DNA from: Brachynemurus nebulosus
Lineage: Eukaryota; Arthropoda; Insecta; Neuroptera; Myrmeleontidae
NCBI GenBank assembly: GCA_035578155.1
Contig: JAPWDM010000005.1
Location: 27,728,108 to 27,792,107, forward strand
DNA length: 64,000 bases
Reading direction: 5' to 3'
Part shown: positions 11,156 through 23,967 of the stretch, piece after piece
How the letters are laid out: the number at the start of each line of letters is the position of its first letter
Numbering within the stretch: the first letter of the stretch is position 1
Made by a program: the position numbers and the translations under genes
Notes under the pieces: model-generated
Databases searched by the model: none
What the model saw: only the letters and a program-made list of their open reading frames with translations
Told to the model about the DNA's origin: nothing

Positions 11156-11386
11156 CAGAGCCGGATCTAGGGGGGCAGCCGGGGTACGTGCCCCCCTGCA
11201 GGTGTTAGGGGGTGGCAAAAGTGCAAGTTCGGGGTCGCCAAAATGTTGAATTGGATTTTTGAATTTTTTTTTTGCTCGTCACTTGCTTTTTGCAGGGTTT
11301 TTTTGAATTTTGAATTTTTCTTGGGAAGGGCGCCAACAACAAAGTTTGACCCCCCCCCCCCCATAATCATTGTAGGTCCGGCCCTG
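11156..11386 (-). mobile_element. hAT-type MITE with poly-C/G tract
   Basis: Ends CAGAGCCGGATCTAG and (minus strand) CAGGGCCGGACCTAC are flanked by TTCACAGA and TTTACAGA (8 bp, one mismatch). It is the same family as 1472-1670, reversed. It contains thirteen C at 11350-11362 and a CCCCCC block near the other end. Confidence 0.8.
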
Positions 11387-12064
11387 TTTACAGAAATTAG
11401 TTTGTGGGACCAAAACTATTCGTTTATAAAACTGAAAAATAAGTAACAAAAAAAAATATGAAAATACCGGATTCCTCACATCAATTTTCATACTATTTTC
11501 ATGCCCGTATCCATTTACTGTGATGGCATGCATGTAAAAAGGGAGATCAAATATATTTGCATTTATATGTAAACTGTAAAATGAACAGTAAAAATACACT
11601 TCTTTTAGCAAGGGAACGTATTGCATACTTTGAATATATATACAATGTTTCATGAATAATAAACTAAAATAAACACACACATCGTATGCACTAAAATTGA
11701 ACCTACGGTATATTTTGTATGTATACAAGATGTGTGAACACCAATTTATTGAAGTGTACAACACTATCGGTTCAGGAAATATTGGGCGGTATAATAATTT
11801 GTTGATTGTGAGGATATTGTAACCGTTATGAATTTGAAGAAAGAAGAATTTTTTTTTGTAAAAAAACTTTGTGCTCCATAATTTCAATGGTTTATTATGA
11901 TTTATTTACATTGGTGTATACTTATACAAGTTCCTATCTATCATAGAAGTGCGCATAGTGCTTTAGAAGTGAGTGAAAAGAAGTTAAAAATTGGATTTAT
12001 ATACAATGACATTTATAATACGAGTATATGTACATATTATTTAAGAAATGAGGACACTTCATTT
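11387..12064. other. No gene seen
   Basis: AT-rich. A minus-strand frame of about 200 codons across 11279-11887 runs into the hAT MITE and is biased to F, Y, I and K. It is treated as chance. Confidence 0.5.
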
Positions 12065-12281
12065 TTTAATGATTTCGTTTTAACCAATTACCCAATGATT
12101 TAGGAACCGGATATTCAGGACCCCAATAATTAGAGTTGAATTCCAGAAAAACAATTTCAACGTAGTTTTAATTGGGATTTCAAGAGTTTAATGATTTCGT
12201 TTTAACCAATTACCCAATGATTTAGGAACCGGTTAAAACGAAATCATTAAACTCTTGAAATCCCAATTAAAACTACGTTGA
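12065..12281. repeat. Perfect 51-bp hairpin plus 46-bp direct duplication
   Basis: Arms at 12157-12207 and 12231-12281 are exact inverted copies around a 23-base loop. The segment 12187-12232 (end of the left arm, loop, and first two bases of the right arm) also occurs as a 46-bp direct copy at 12065-12110. No terminal motif or target duplication marks it as a transposon. Confidence 0.85.
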
Positions 12282-13756
12282 TTACACTTCATTTTTGTTT
12301 TATTATATTTTCTTATAACAGTTTGTTAACCTTAATTTTCCTACATCTTGTGTGATGAAAATATCATGCATAAGTGGATTCAAAGATTTTAAGTATATTA
12401 AATTTATATATTGCCTGTGCTCTCTGTCGCCCTCGAAACCCTTATAGCTTTAAATCTGTCTGTGTCCGCTTGGTCTATTTACATGAAAATTTACTTGAAC
12501 TGAAATGTTTCAATTTGAAATTTCAATTAAATATTATACTGAATAAGTCTTCTGAATTTTTGAAGGTACTTTTCCACACTGAAAAAGAGATGGAAATTTT
12601 ATTTTCACGTACTAAATCATGTGGGATATTGTTAGAAAGGGTTCTCAAAATAAATTGAAGATCCTTTTACTATTTTTTTTAATTTTTAACACTCGCTTGC
12701 AGATTTAGTAAACTGCAAGATACAAGATGCTGGAAAACAAATAATAATTTTTTTTTTTTTTGATGTTTAGCCACTGAAGATGATATTAAACATATCGAAA
12801 ATATTTTGGCAATTTTAATAAAGAAAAGCTATGAAATAGAAGATATTGGTTTCATTATGTCCATCCTTCTATAAAGCTAGTCCACGCAATTTGGGAGAAG
12901 GTTGAAAAAAAAAAAAAAATTCTTCGTGAAATTTATATACCCCAAAAAAAATATTGCTGTAAAATAATAATTTTGTTTCAACTTTTAAAATAATGTTAGG
13001 ATTCCTTTAAACATTTTTCACTTTTAAGCCTCATTTGAGAAACATTGAACTTCAAAGTTTATGAGTTCAAAGAGATATAGGGAACCAAATTATAACGTAA
13101 TTGACTCTCTGGTAACACATATACAAATAAGTAATTTATTTATTTTTAAAATAAACCGTAAAAATGTACTTAAGCATACGTTATTTTATCCCAAAAGCTG
13201 TGAAAAATTCTAGCCACTGAGTCTAACACGCACTTGACAAATTTTTATAACTTTTATTAAACTAAATTTCATATTATAACGACCGGTAGGGAAAGAATTT
13301 CAATTTAACTTTTATATCTGCAGCCTCACTATTAGAAGATCTCACGAACCGCCACTGTTGTGGTGACTTGTTTACTTAACTTGTATAAATTTTTCTCTTT
13401 GCGGATTTACGTGTTTTCTTATTAGTCCTGTGTCAATTTCTTGATAACAATCTATTTTTGGATGTTTATTAACACGCCTACATCAATTTACGACTCTCAT
13501 AGACCATTCGGAGTTTCCTACTCAATTTTACTAATCCCTCCCCCCTCTATCCTTGCTAGTATAATTTGTGCATTATGTACAAACAAACCCACGTATATTT
13601 TGATGGTACTCCAAATACAAACGTTTCAATGGTCAACCGCATATTATACTAGTCGTATTTTATATATTACAATATATTACAATATACATAAAATGAAAAT
13701 ACCATAATAATAATTAGCTGGTGCTACTATAGTATACAGATTACCCACTTTTTATT
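12282..13756. other. No gene seen
   Basis: AT-rich with homopolymer runs (for example A13 near 12906). Frames at 12374 and 13441 have no recognisable domain. Confidence 0.5.
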
Positions 13757-16214
13757 GTATGGACCGGCCATTGCGGACGCGATCGCTTCATTTCACGCAC
13801 CATCGACCGTACGGTCAATTCAACACATGTATTTAAATGTACGTGTTGACACCAATTCGGCTTAACTGGTGTGGCCAGATTTTGTATGCGATTGAAACTC
13901 CGGTCAGATTTCAAGTTGGCTTAAAATGGAATTTCAAGTGGGATTTATGTCTATATTCATATGTTGCTTTATTAGTAAATATTCACATTTGAACATAATA
14001 TTAGCATTGACAAAATATAAATAGACATAAAATATGTTTACTTAAAAGTTAAAATATAGCTAAGTACTTAGGCCTTTTATATAATTTCGAACTTGTTCTG
14101 TTAGTCACGTACAAACATTTCATAATCATTATTTTTCGTTTGTTGTCATAATTTTATCCAAATAGTTTTACGATTTGACCGGACTGGTATGTATTTTCAA
14201 CTTTAAAATCTGATCGCATTATGCCATGTGCCACAATCCGATCAAATTACGATCGCGTTACGATCTTTCGGACTGGTCTGTTCGGTTCTTAATTTTCGTA
14301 CAAGCTGTATTATAAATTTGAATATCCATTTTTGTTATATTCTAAATTAATGCTCGGGACAAATTGGTAGATCGTACACTGAGAAAAAATTACAGTAAAA
14401 ATTACGGAGTTGCCTCCGGTAAACCAGGCTCAAGTGACCAGTCGGTAGGAAATTATCAAGCAAAAATATAAAAAATGCCTTTCAAACATTATTTTTTACT
14501 ATTCATTTGAAAATTGTTCCTGTACAGCTTAAGAATTTTTCCTATACAGCTCCGTAAATTTCGATGGGCTAGTAAAATTTCAAGTGGATACCAGGAAAAT
14601 TTACTTAATTTTTGTAAAATTATACTAGAAATAGAAGAATTTTTACGGAGCCAAACTGTAATTTTTACTAAGCTAGAAGGTAGACTCCCTCTCACACAAG
14701 CATCACACATAACTGACGATAAACAAGTCACACCAAGGTCATTTTGAATAACTCAACAGCAGTCCGACCGGCGACCGTTATCAGTTTAGTAGCAGTGGAC
14801 CCATGCTAGTGAGTGGATGGGTACCATGCAGGAGTGTCATCATTTTTTTCTGTTTTTTCTGTTCTAATGGACTTTACATTTAAAACAACGAATTGTTATT
14901 TGTGTTTCATGAATTGTTGTTTATTTTTTATTTTAATTGTTGTATGTTTTTTATATGTATTGATGTTTATTGAAATATGTTTTTCCAAAAATAATAAAAA
15001 ACCAGAGAACATTTTTTCAATATTAATAATTTGATTTTAATCCTTACTCTTCTATCAATATCTTTTTAAACTATTTTAATTCAATTATTTATTAATAAAT
15101 AAAAAAAAACCTTATAAATAATACGGTAAGAGAGTAGAATTTTTCCTGTACAGCGCCGAAATTTTTACGGAGGCATAGGGTAATTTTTAATATACTCATC
15201 GTACTTTTTCCTTTGACTGTCATTTATGCCCGCATTACCAGAGAGCTCCGTAATTTTTTACTAGAAATTTCCGTAAAAATTACCGTATTTTTTTCTCAGT
15301 GTATACTATAGTGGTATCGTATATTTTATATTGATTTGTTTATTTATCGATGGCTGGTCAACAAGATGAATGACCATTTATACACATACATGAGTATACT
15401 TGTTCATTATATGATATACAAAAATGGTAATTGTTTTATGTCTGCCGTTCTATGTGGATTCCAAATTAATTTTACATAATAATAATATAAAGGTTGATTT
15501 TATTATGTTTTCAAAAATCAAAACACTAAACAGAAAATTTCAACAAAGATACCACTAGTTACTTGTCTAATTTACAGTTAATCTTGTATGCCACCACTGA
15601 TGCCATGAAGTATCCCTAAGTATCTAAACAAATTTTTCTTTTTTAAGTTCAATGAATGGCTGAAGACCGAACAGACCGATCCGGCCTACCGTAACACTAT
15701 CGCAATTTAACTGGATTGTGGCGTGTGATACAATGAGATCAGACTGGACATTCACACCAATCCGGTTAAATAGTAATACTATTTAGATAAAAATACGATG
15801 CAACCGAAAAATAATGATATTGAAGTGTTTGTACATAACAAGCACAACAACTTTTAAATTACTATAAATATAGCAGGCCTGTAATACAATTTTATTATAC
15901 TACTTGACCTATAACTAAACACTCAAGTAGGTAATAGTTAAATAGATGTTGGTTTTGGCCAAAAAAAAAATGTAATGCATGTTTTCGTCAAGTTTTTCTC
16001 TTTTATGTCAAATGTACAATATAATTAATTTGGTTTTATAACTTTTGCATTAAAATTTTTTTGTTCAGAAATTTTATAGCCCACTTGAAATTGGACCGCA
16101 CACAAAATGTGACTGCACTAACTAGATCGGATTGGTGTGAACATGTATTGAATTAACTGTGTGGTTAACTGTATGTGCAATGTAACGGTAGGCCGTACCG
16201 GTTTGTCCACATAC
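13757..16214. mobile_element. Long-inverted-repeat (foldback) element
   Basis: Left arm 13757-14290 and right arm 15650-16214 are diverged inverted copies. They share GACCGGCC/GGCCGTACCGG ends, CAATTCAACACATG, TGACACCAATTCGG, CACAATCCGATCAAATT and GGACTGGTCTGTTCGGT blocks. Arms of about 550 bp enclose a small centre into which the element at 14377-15301 was inserted. There is no ORF, and the superfamily cannot be decided. Confidence 0.7.
14377..15301. mobile_element. CACTGAGAAAAAA-ended element (mariner-type, TA duplication)
   Basis: The element is 925 bp. Inverted ends CACTGAGAAAAAA-TAC.GTAAAAATTAC are flanked by TA (14375-14376 and 15302-15303). Internal motifs such as TTTTTCCTATACAGC and TTTTTCCTGTACAGC and several TTTTTACGGAG stretches repeat near both ends. 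It has no transposase. The element sits in the loop of the foldback element 13757-16214. Confidence 0.75.
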
Positions 16215-16783
16215 GAAATCCATGACTTTAAACGGTGGTATTAAAATTTCAATAATAAATTTCTCAAAAACTAAATTTTTATTCAAATTTACATGAACTA
16301 TTAATTTAAATTTTTGGAAATTTAACAAAATCGCGCTATATGTCAGATATTCAATTTAATTTTTGCTATGCAGACATTTCATCGGTTAACAAAAGTAATT
16401 TTAGGATAAAATAATTTGTATTGAAAATGAATTAGCTTTGTGTTAAATTTTTTTTTTATGTAAAGTACGTATAGGTACTGAATATTTTGATCCGTCAAAT
16501 ATGGATTATATCTAATATATTTACCAAAATATATCCCTTATCAAAAAAAAAAAAAAAAAAAAAAAATTTAAAAAGAATTAATGAATTATTAAATGTATTA
16601 TCATTGTTTAGTAATTCCATTCAAAAATTTGAATGCTTTGGCACGTTCAGTGTTACCTGCTGAATGAAAAGTGAGAACATTCTGAACTGAATGAGTCCAA
16701 ATTTCTCTCTTTTTCAACGGTCCTACCAGGTCGACACCGTATATACAATATCCATAAATTTATACATATCAAGTCATATGATA
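16215..16783. other. No gene seen
   Basis: AT-rich, with a poly-A run at about 16545-16566. Confidence 0.4.
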
Positions 16784-17361
16784 GGGTAAAAGCCTCTATA
16801 CCGGGACGCGATCCAATACTGAAACAGCTTTGATATATTTATATATTAATGAAGTTATTTCTGAAAGAAACCTCTAATAACAAAAATTATTATTAATAGA
16901 ATGATTATTTTTCAATTTAAATTCACCTCGTATTTAATATTTCTTTACTTAATTAAAGAAATACATATCTATATTAAACAATTTTTGTTGAATACAGTAT
17001 TTTGATCCTTTATTTACGTCTGATACTTAAACCATTCTGTATTTCCTACATTGACGTCTAGATGTCACTCTATGTGTCATATTACTTATATTATACGTCT
17101 GTTTGTATATCGGTTCCCAACTCCTAGTGTCATTAATATTTCTTTGTTTGGATATAGATGTCGACATTTTGTAAAAGAGAAACTTTAATAAATAAAAATT
17201 TTTGGGTTGTATTTTTTTATAAACATATTCATTGGATTAAGAAAAATTTGTTTCATGCTTATTAAGAAAGAAAAATGGGTGTTTAATTTATTTGTCAATT
17301 TTTATAAGCCAGTTTAATTACAAACCTAAAAATAGTGTTCTGGTGTAGGGGCTTTTACGTT
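16784..17361. mobile_element. TAGGGT-ended element related to 267-496
   Basis: The left end GGGTAAAAGCC is preceded by TA (16782-16783). The interior ATTTCTGAAAGAAAC and AATAATTTTTGTTATT-type blocks match the inverted interior of 267-496. The right end is degenerate (GGGGCTTTTACGTTA near 17348-17362), so the boundary is approximate. Confidence 0.6.
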
Positions 17362-18150
17362 ACTGCGATATAATATCATGTCGAATATTTACATACGCAT
17401 GTCATATCAATAACGTTTATTTTCGTTATCAGTTAATTAATATGTAAATAAAATTATTGAAACCTATCGAAACATTCGACGTGCGTGTTCTACATAAATT
17501 TTTTTGAACAAAATTATCACTTACACAGTGTTTTAAAAGTCGTGAATATCCACAAAATTTCCTCTTCCTTTTTATTAATATTTTCAACACGTACTTTATA
17601 ATTTTTTTTTTTTTATAAGTACTTACGTAAAAACAAATCTTGAAAAATTCGGGGAAAACAATTTTCATACACGAAACTTTTTAAATAATTCTTTGAGGAA
17701 AATTGAAAAATATGTATAGATAATATGTATGTATCCTGCACACTTAAGACGATGAAACATATTGAATCTGTAATTTTTTTGACATAACTTTTTCGTGAGT
17801 TTATTTAAAAAGTAAGAAAATGAAAAAAATTCTTTGTACAAAAATCTTACCATATGTCGCTTAAATTCATTTTGTCAGAGATATTTTTAAGTAATAAAAT
17901 TCTTATTTATTTAAAAACGTTGAGGTCGTACAGTCTAAAAATATTTTCGTAATCACTGAAATTGTTGTGAACTACGATTTATTAAGGGATTACATGGTTT
18001 TTTTTTTAGCAAAAAGCGCTGTTATCGATTTTTGCAATTTAATAAAATATAAAGTAACTCGTGAAATTCTTATCTGAAATCCAAAAATAAAATCTTTTCT
18101 ATTAGTAGATGCTTATAGCTTGTCATACTTGAACGAACGGTTTTAAAAAA
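17362..18150. other. No gene seen
   Basis: AT-rich, no supportable feature. Confidence 0.4.
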
Positions 18151-18631
18151 AATACCCCTGTCGCAGCATCCTGCATAACATAGCGAATTTCCATTTACAA
18201 AAGTACGTTTTTCTCGGAAACTAGTTGATATAGAGTAATTGTAAATAAAAAACCTTTTTATGTGTTTTTTCCGCCTCATTCCGCCAAATTTTTTTCACGA
18301 AAAATGCCCAAAAAACCGTAAACATTTTCACGAAATTTCTTAAAAATAAGATGTTTCGTTCTTGAGTTATCGTGCGGCACATTTATATATATGTTTACTA
18401 AGTGTCCGCACGATACCTCAAGAACGAAACATCTTATTTTTAAGAAATTTCGTGAAAATGTTTACGGTTTTTTGGGCATTTTTCGTGAAAAAAATTTGGC
18501 GGAATGAGCGGAAAAATCACATAAAAAGGTTTTTTATTTACAATTACTCTATATCAACTAGTTTCCGAGAAAAACGTACTTTTGTAAATGGAAATTCGCT
18601 ATGTTATGCAGGATGCTGCGACAGGGGTATT
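18151..18631. mobile_element. Foldback derivative, second copy
   Basis: A 481-bp palindrome collinear with 8223-8711, with the same AATACCCCTGTCGC ends and the same central ACATTTATATATATG junction. Small private deletions in the arms show it is an independent genomic copy of an existing foldback, not a separate inversion event. Confidence 0.85.
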
Positions 18632-19463
18632 TGTTTTTTAACCAAATGATTAAAATTTAACAATTTTTAAAAATCTACCTCCGCCTGTTTTCCCCAAAAC
18701 AAGCTGTCCGCAAGCAAATACGCTTATATAGCCTTAAAAAATTTTGACAAATGTGGCATCCATCAATAGAGGGACACCCTATGAGTCGCCGAACAGAGTT
18801 TGAATTTTGAAGAAATTCGGTTTCATTTTTGAGTTACAGATTCCCAGTTTGACATTTTTTAAAAATAAATTATATGTAAATTAAAATTGTTGTGCATCGG
18901 AATGAGCCAAATTTCAACTCATTCCAACGGCAAACTTGTGAAAGTATATTTTTTTTTTTTTTTTAAATTACTACTTCAAAAGTAGAGGGGGTATTTTTGC
19001 AACCGCGCCAACCCCGGCAGAAGTAGATTTTCATACTTCACTATTATCAAATAAGCTATATAAGAAATTCTAGCTTTATGGCGAGTACCTTAGTCGAGGT
19101 GGCGGGTAGCTCTCCTACTATTACATTTCACGATTTTTTACATGCAGAATTTGAGAGTGAATAGTATAAAATTTTTCGCTATTTGATTTTTCTCTTTATT
19201 TATGCTTCAAATTCTACAACTCTGTCGAATTTCATCAACCTAAGATTGTTAGAAGTGCTTTATATTTTTGATGATAAGTGGAAAGTCAATCTATCACTCA
19301 ATGACAAAATTGCCGTTTTTTGAGGTATTCAGGCTTGAAAAGAATAAGTCATTAACGTATATAAATTGAACATTTGTTTTAGTTTCAGAATAAATCAATT
19401 TGGCACCAACAAACTCAAAAAATCATTTTATTTAAAAGCAATATTTTAAACAAATATGAGTCT
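18632..19463. other. No gene seen; possible repeat-linked spacer
   Basis: It lies between a foldback copy and a microsatellite-core copy and contains a poly-T run (about 18951-18963). It is somewhat GC-richer near 19000-19110. No frame or boundary could be supported. Confidence 0.4.
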
Positions 19464-19824
19464 CCACCCACCGCCGGAGGTTTCTAGAACCGCCCCGGTA
19501 GTGGATGGTGGGTCCAGAACTTGTTTTCTTATTTTCTCAAAAACTAGCTAACCTAGAATAATAGTTCCAAAACCTTTTTTATGTGATTTTTTTCCGTCTT
19601 TGCAATGGTGTAAAAAAATGTGGCGAAAACTCTTAAATTATAGCAAATTTTGGCAAAAAACTAATTTTTTGCAAGAACAAAAACCATGTTCCTGGCATCC
19701 GATGTGCTTGGCTGAAGAACTCATCCAAGATTTTTGGACTTTCAACGTTGTCACCAAATTTCGTAAAGCTAGCAGTTTTTCCTGAAGAGCTATCGTGCTG
19801 ATACATATATACATACATAAACCT

Positions 19825-19908
<84 letters not shown>

Positions 19909-20031
19909 TTTAGTGAATATTATTTTTGGGTTCTAGGGGCCTCAAAACAAATTTCTGCCATAGTCGCGGGCTGAACTTCCACCATGAGCAAGGCTGGAAT
20001 AGCGAGTTTCCATTCTGGAAATTCGCTAAAA
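19464..20031 (+). mobile_element. AT-microsatellite-core element, variant subfamily
   Basis: It begins with CCACCCACCGCCGGAGG and GGTTCTAGAACC-like sequence also found, inverted, at about 53330-53369. It continues with the A-rich block, the GCATCCGATGTGCTTGGCTG centre and (TA)n at about 19838-19904, and ends in the hairpin GCGAGTTTCCA-TTC-TGGAAATTCGC plus TAAAA. The CCGTCTTTGCAATGG block separates this subfamily from that of 22355. Confidence 0.8.
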
Positions 20032-20099
20032 GAATTAAATTTCAATTTTTGACAGCGTTTTGAACAAAATATTTTTACCGAAAATCAAAATTTAGACAA

Positions 20100-20577
20100 A
20101 TTCGATATTTGTTTGATTTACGTGAACGACCAAGTGGTCGGAACACGACATTTCATATTACACGATCTAATATTATTCCATTAAATGGCGAAATTAATTC
20201 CGGGCTACAAGAATTCTGCTTAAAGAATTGCTGTTAATCATTTGAATGCTTAAAAAAGTGTCGATTTTTATCTGAATTACGTAGGTACATAGTTGGCAAA
20301 CTGGTCAGAAAACGACATTTCATATTACATGGCCTAATGTTGTTCCAATTAATGGCGGAAATGCTTCTAGACTACAAGAATTCTATTTAAAGTTAAAGAA
20401 TTGCTTTTAAACATTTCTCTAATCATTTATATAAATTACATGGTCAGTCAAGTGGTTGGGAAACGACATTTCATATTATACGACATAGTGTTATTCCAAT
20501 TAATGGCGAAAATGATTCTATACTACAAGAAATCAATTCAGAATTAAAGAATTGCTTTTAGACAAATTTCAAATATA
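20100..20577 (+). repeat. Tandem array, three units of about 150-167 bp
   Basis: The anchor ACGACATTTCATATTA occurs at about 20145, 20312 and 20463. Each is followed by AATGGCG(G)AAA, CTACAAGAA and AAAGAATTGCTTTTA blocks. A related single unit lies inside the MITE at 4039-4580. The array is cut short by the element at 20578. Confidence 0.7.
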
Positions 20578-21621
20578 GGGTTGGGCGGGGTAAAAAAAGA
20601 GACAAAATCAAATCTTTTCATTTTTCATGTAGAAAATATTTGAATTTTTAGACAAAAAAAATACTGTATGATGTTAAACTGTTTGTATTTTAAGATTTTG
20701 CCTGTTTCTTCACTCAAGCTAATGGCATAAATCTATAAAAAAATAAAAACCTTGTTTTTTTTTTTACCGGCCAAATGGGGTAAAAAAAGACAGTGGAGGG
20801 TAAATAAAAGACAGACCTCTAACTAATAGGATACTGCAAGTACAAAATTTATTGTAGCTCATTAAAAAACCACATATGTTAATTTAAGGCTGTCTTTTTT
20901 TTACACCACTTTACATAAAGTAAAAAAATAAATCAAAGTAATCTATGAATGAGTTAAAAATACTAAATGTGTCCAGTAAAGCATAGTTATACATTATAAA
21001 AACATAAAGAAATTTTCACGAGTCAAAAATACAAATTTTTGAATGAGCTGAAATTGATATCCATGAAAACCGTCTGCTCACTAACAAAAAAATTGTTTTA
21101 TTGAAGAATCACTATTTTTTTAATCCATAAAATATACATAAATATGCCATTATATAGTTTTAAAATGAAAATCCCTGGCAATAATTTTTAATTTTTCTAA
21201 ATGTTAACCCCTTGTTTTGTCTTCTTTTTACCCCACTTTTTTCTTTTTTGTTAACATAAAAAAAAAAATTACAAGCAGTCGGACCATTTAAATAAAACTT
21301 TGCAGTTTACATTATTGAAGCATGTAGAATAACAAGAAAAAAATACAGCACTCTACCTTATCAGATTTTTTACTTACTGCTAAAAAGTTTATCGTTGAGG
21401 AATGAAAGTTTTTCGCTCATGAATGACAGAGGTTTGGGAGAAAATTTTTTTATGTTAAAAAGCCCGTTCCAAAAAATAATTTTTTGGCCCAGACAGCTTA
21501 AAATACTAGTGTGTTTTGTTGTAATATTTTTTATTTTTTGAATTTAACACTGTTGAGTTTAATATAAGTATGTCTTTTTTTTACCCCCCTCGAGCAGTGT
21601 CTTTTTTACCCCACCCAACCC
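20578..21621. mobile_element. TAGGGTTGGG-ended element (TA duplication)
   Basis: The element is 1,044 bp. Inverted ends GGGTTGGGYGGGGTAAAAAA are flanked by TA (20576-20577 and 21622-21623). It has further internal copies of GGGGTAAAAAAAGACA-like sequence on both strands (about 20777, 21225 and 21583). It has no transposase frame. The ends resemble other TAGGGT elements in the window. Confidence 0.75.
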
Positions 21622-22354
21622 TATATTGATTAAAAGATTCAAAATAAGCACTTTGTGCCGAGCCCTAGACATTTGTCTCGTTTGTCTATGTAATGATTCG
21701 GTCCTGCCAATGACTTGCCGTCTTGATTTAAACCGTATACGAATTACTAATTATAATTGTCATATTATTAAAATACGTGGAAGTACCTTTAACTATAATT
21801 AAAATATAATTTTATTTTAATTATTTTGCCAATTGTAATTTTAATTATTTTGCCAATATATAGCAATAAATATTAATTTATTCCTATAAATTTCAAACAG
21901 TCATTACCGCTAAGCATTAATTAAATGTTAGTTTAGGTAGGTGTATATTTATTAAAACTAACTTCTTCAACTAATATTGTTAATATTTGACTTTGTTGTT
22001 ACCTTTGAATTTATACGTGACGGGTAAGGAATCCATTACGTCAAACAATAAAGGATGCTTGGATACCTTGAAATAATGCTTCTAAACTAATTAAATATCT
22101 ATGTTTTGTTTGTAATTTATACATGTTAACAAGATAAAATATTGTTACGTATAAAGTTAATAGGATAAATGGGATGTTTTACTAGTTTCGTACAAATAAA
22201 TGTTTACCTTGAAAATTAACCTTTCAATATTTAATGGGAAAAATTTGCAACCGTATGTGTGATACTGCATTCGACAATATTTTTTTTCAAATTTAGATAA
22301 AGTTATACTGCAATTTTGTCCATGAATTTCAAATAACATTTGATATTTTTTCCA
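21622..22354. other. No gene seen
   Basis: AT-rich, with a short direct repeat of TTTTAATTATTTTGCCAAT at about 21811-21858. Confidence 0.4.
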
Positions 22355-22478
22355 TTTTAGCGAATTTCCAGAATGGAAATTCAGCTATTACAGTAGGTCT
22401 CATGACGGGACTTGAGCCCGGGACTATGGCAGAAATTTGTTTTGAGGTCCCTAGAAACCGAAAATAATATTCACTAAA

Positions 22479-22556
<78 letters not shown>

Positions 22557-22899
22557 TTATGTATTTATGTATCAGCACGATAACTCTCGAACGAAACGTC
22601 CTAGGGTTACGAAATTTGGTGACAACGTTGGAAGTCCAAAAATCTTGGATGAGTTCTTCAGCCAGACACGTCGGATGCCAGGAACATGGTTTTTGTTCTT
22701 GCAAAAAATTAGTTTTTTGCCAAAATTTCCACTTATTCAAAAATTTTTGCCAAATTTTTTTACACCATTTAAAAGAGGAGAAAAAGTTACATAAAAAAAC
22801 TCTTTAAACTATTATTTTATGTCAACTAGTTTCCGAGAAAAACTAATTTTTATAAACGGAAATTCGCTATGTTATGCAGGATGCTGCGACAGGGGTATT
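22355..22899 (-). mobile_element. Full-length AT-microsatellite-core element (HINE-like)
   Basis: This is the reference copy. On the minus strand it starts AATACCCCTGTCGC at 22899. About 31 bp in it carries the subterminal motif AGCGAATTTCC. It then runs through the A-rich and GCATCCGACGTGTCTGGCTG blocks to (AT)n at about 22482-22544. It ends with a hairpin whose 3' arm TGGAAATTCGCT is the inverse of the 5' motif, followed by AAAA. Inverted subterminal repeats, a central microsatellite, a 3' hairpin and no obvious target duplication are the described architecture of Helentron-associated elements. That class call is inference. Non-coding. Confidence 0.8.
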
Positions 22900-23967
22900 A
22901 TTGATTTTAGAGTTAGGATTAAAATTGAAGAGGTATTCCAACAGAAAGCGTAAATTTTAATAGTACACAGTATAGTATAGTTACATACATCTTTGAGTAT
23001 ATTGAAAAATCATCAATTACATATTTTTAATGAACGAAAAAGTAAACAGATAAAATGCAAAAAAATGCACTGACGCAAAAATTATTTTTCTAATGTAAAC
23101 AATACATTAATGTGTGGTATTGCTGCACAAGGATATACATATTGAGAAATAAAAACATTTTGAATAGATACCTACTCAATTACAGGCGTGTATAGAGCCA
23201 AGCTTCTTGGGGGAGGGCGGGGGTGGTTCACATAATAAGTGAAAGAGGTAAGAAATTTTTTAAAAATATTAACAAAAAATTTTTAAAAAGAAACGAATCA
23301 GTAAAGGTAAACAGGAGAAGTTCTTGATGTCTCTGAACCTGAATCTGGCGTATTAGTTGAGCACACATCGGCAGGATGAACCAAAAGAACTTTTAAATAT
23401 TTCATACGAGTATTTAACTAAAACGTGTTTGAAAAAAATGCCAAGTTTTGCATATTCCAATTATCTGTATCTGCACTAATAATAACATTTTTTATTAAAA
23501 CTGTCAATTTTAATTATAATTTATGAACTAATAAAGTTCTTTTCAATCAGTCATTCTTTTTTTTTACAATCAATAAAAAAGTAATTTAGTACGTTAATTA
23601 ATAAAATTTCTTTTTATGTAAAAGATTAAATACATCGTCATCTCTTTCCACTGGATCGTTTACTTTTAATAATTTTTATTACTAGTTTTTTCTCAAAGAA
23701 TTTTTTTTTTATTGAAAATTAGAAAACTAATAAAAAAATTCATCTTTTAACATTAATTATAAAATTTATGGATGATATTGGTTTGTAATTAACTTTTTTA
23801 TATCAGGATGGTATTAATTTTCATATCGTAAAAAGCAGTTTTTTTTTCTTTGCAATTTTTCTAATTATGCACCTAAAATAAATACATACTAATACATACA
23901 GTGAATTTCATATAACTGCATATTTATCTAAGTTTTTTATAGCGTATTCATGTAAAGAAGTATAGTA
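22900..23967. other. No gene seen
   Basis: Very AT-rich DNA. GGGGGAGGGCGGGGG at about 23210-23224 is an isolated G-rich patch. Confidence 0.4.

Noticed and set aside
11279..11887. 202-codon minus-strand reading frame
   Set aside because: Composition follows AT-rich DNA (F, Y, I, K), it runs into a non-coding hAT MITE, and no domain is visible.
20100..20577. Possible CRISPR-like array
   Set aside because: Units are diverged, about 150-167 bp, without constant repeats and spacers, in a eukaryotic sequence. It is a simple tandem repeat.
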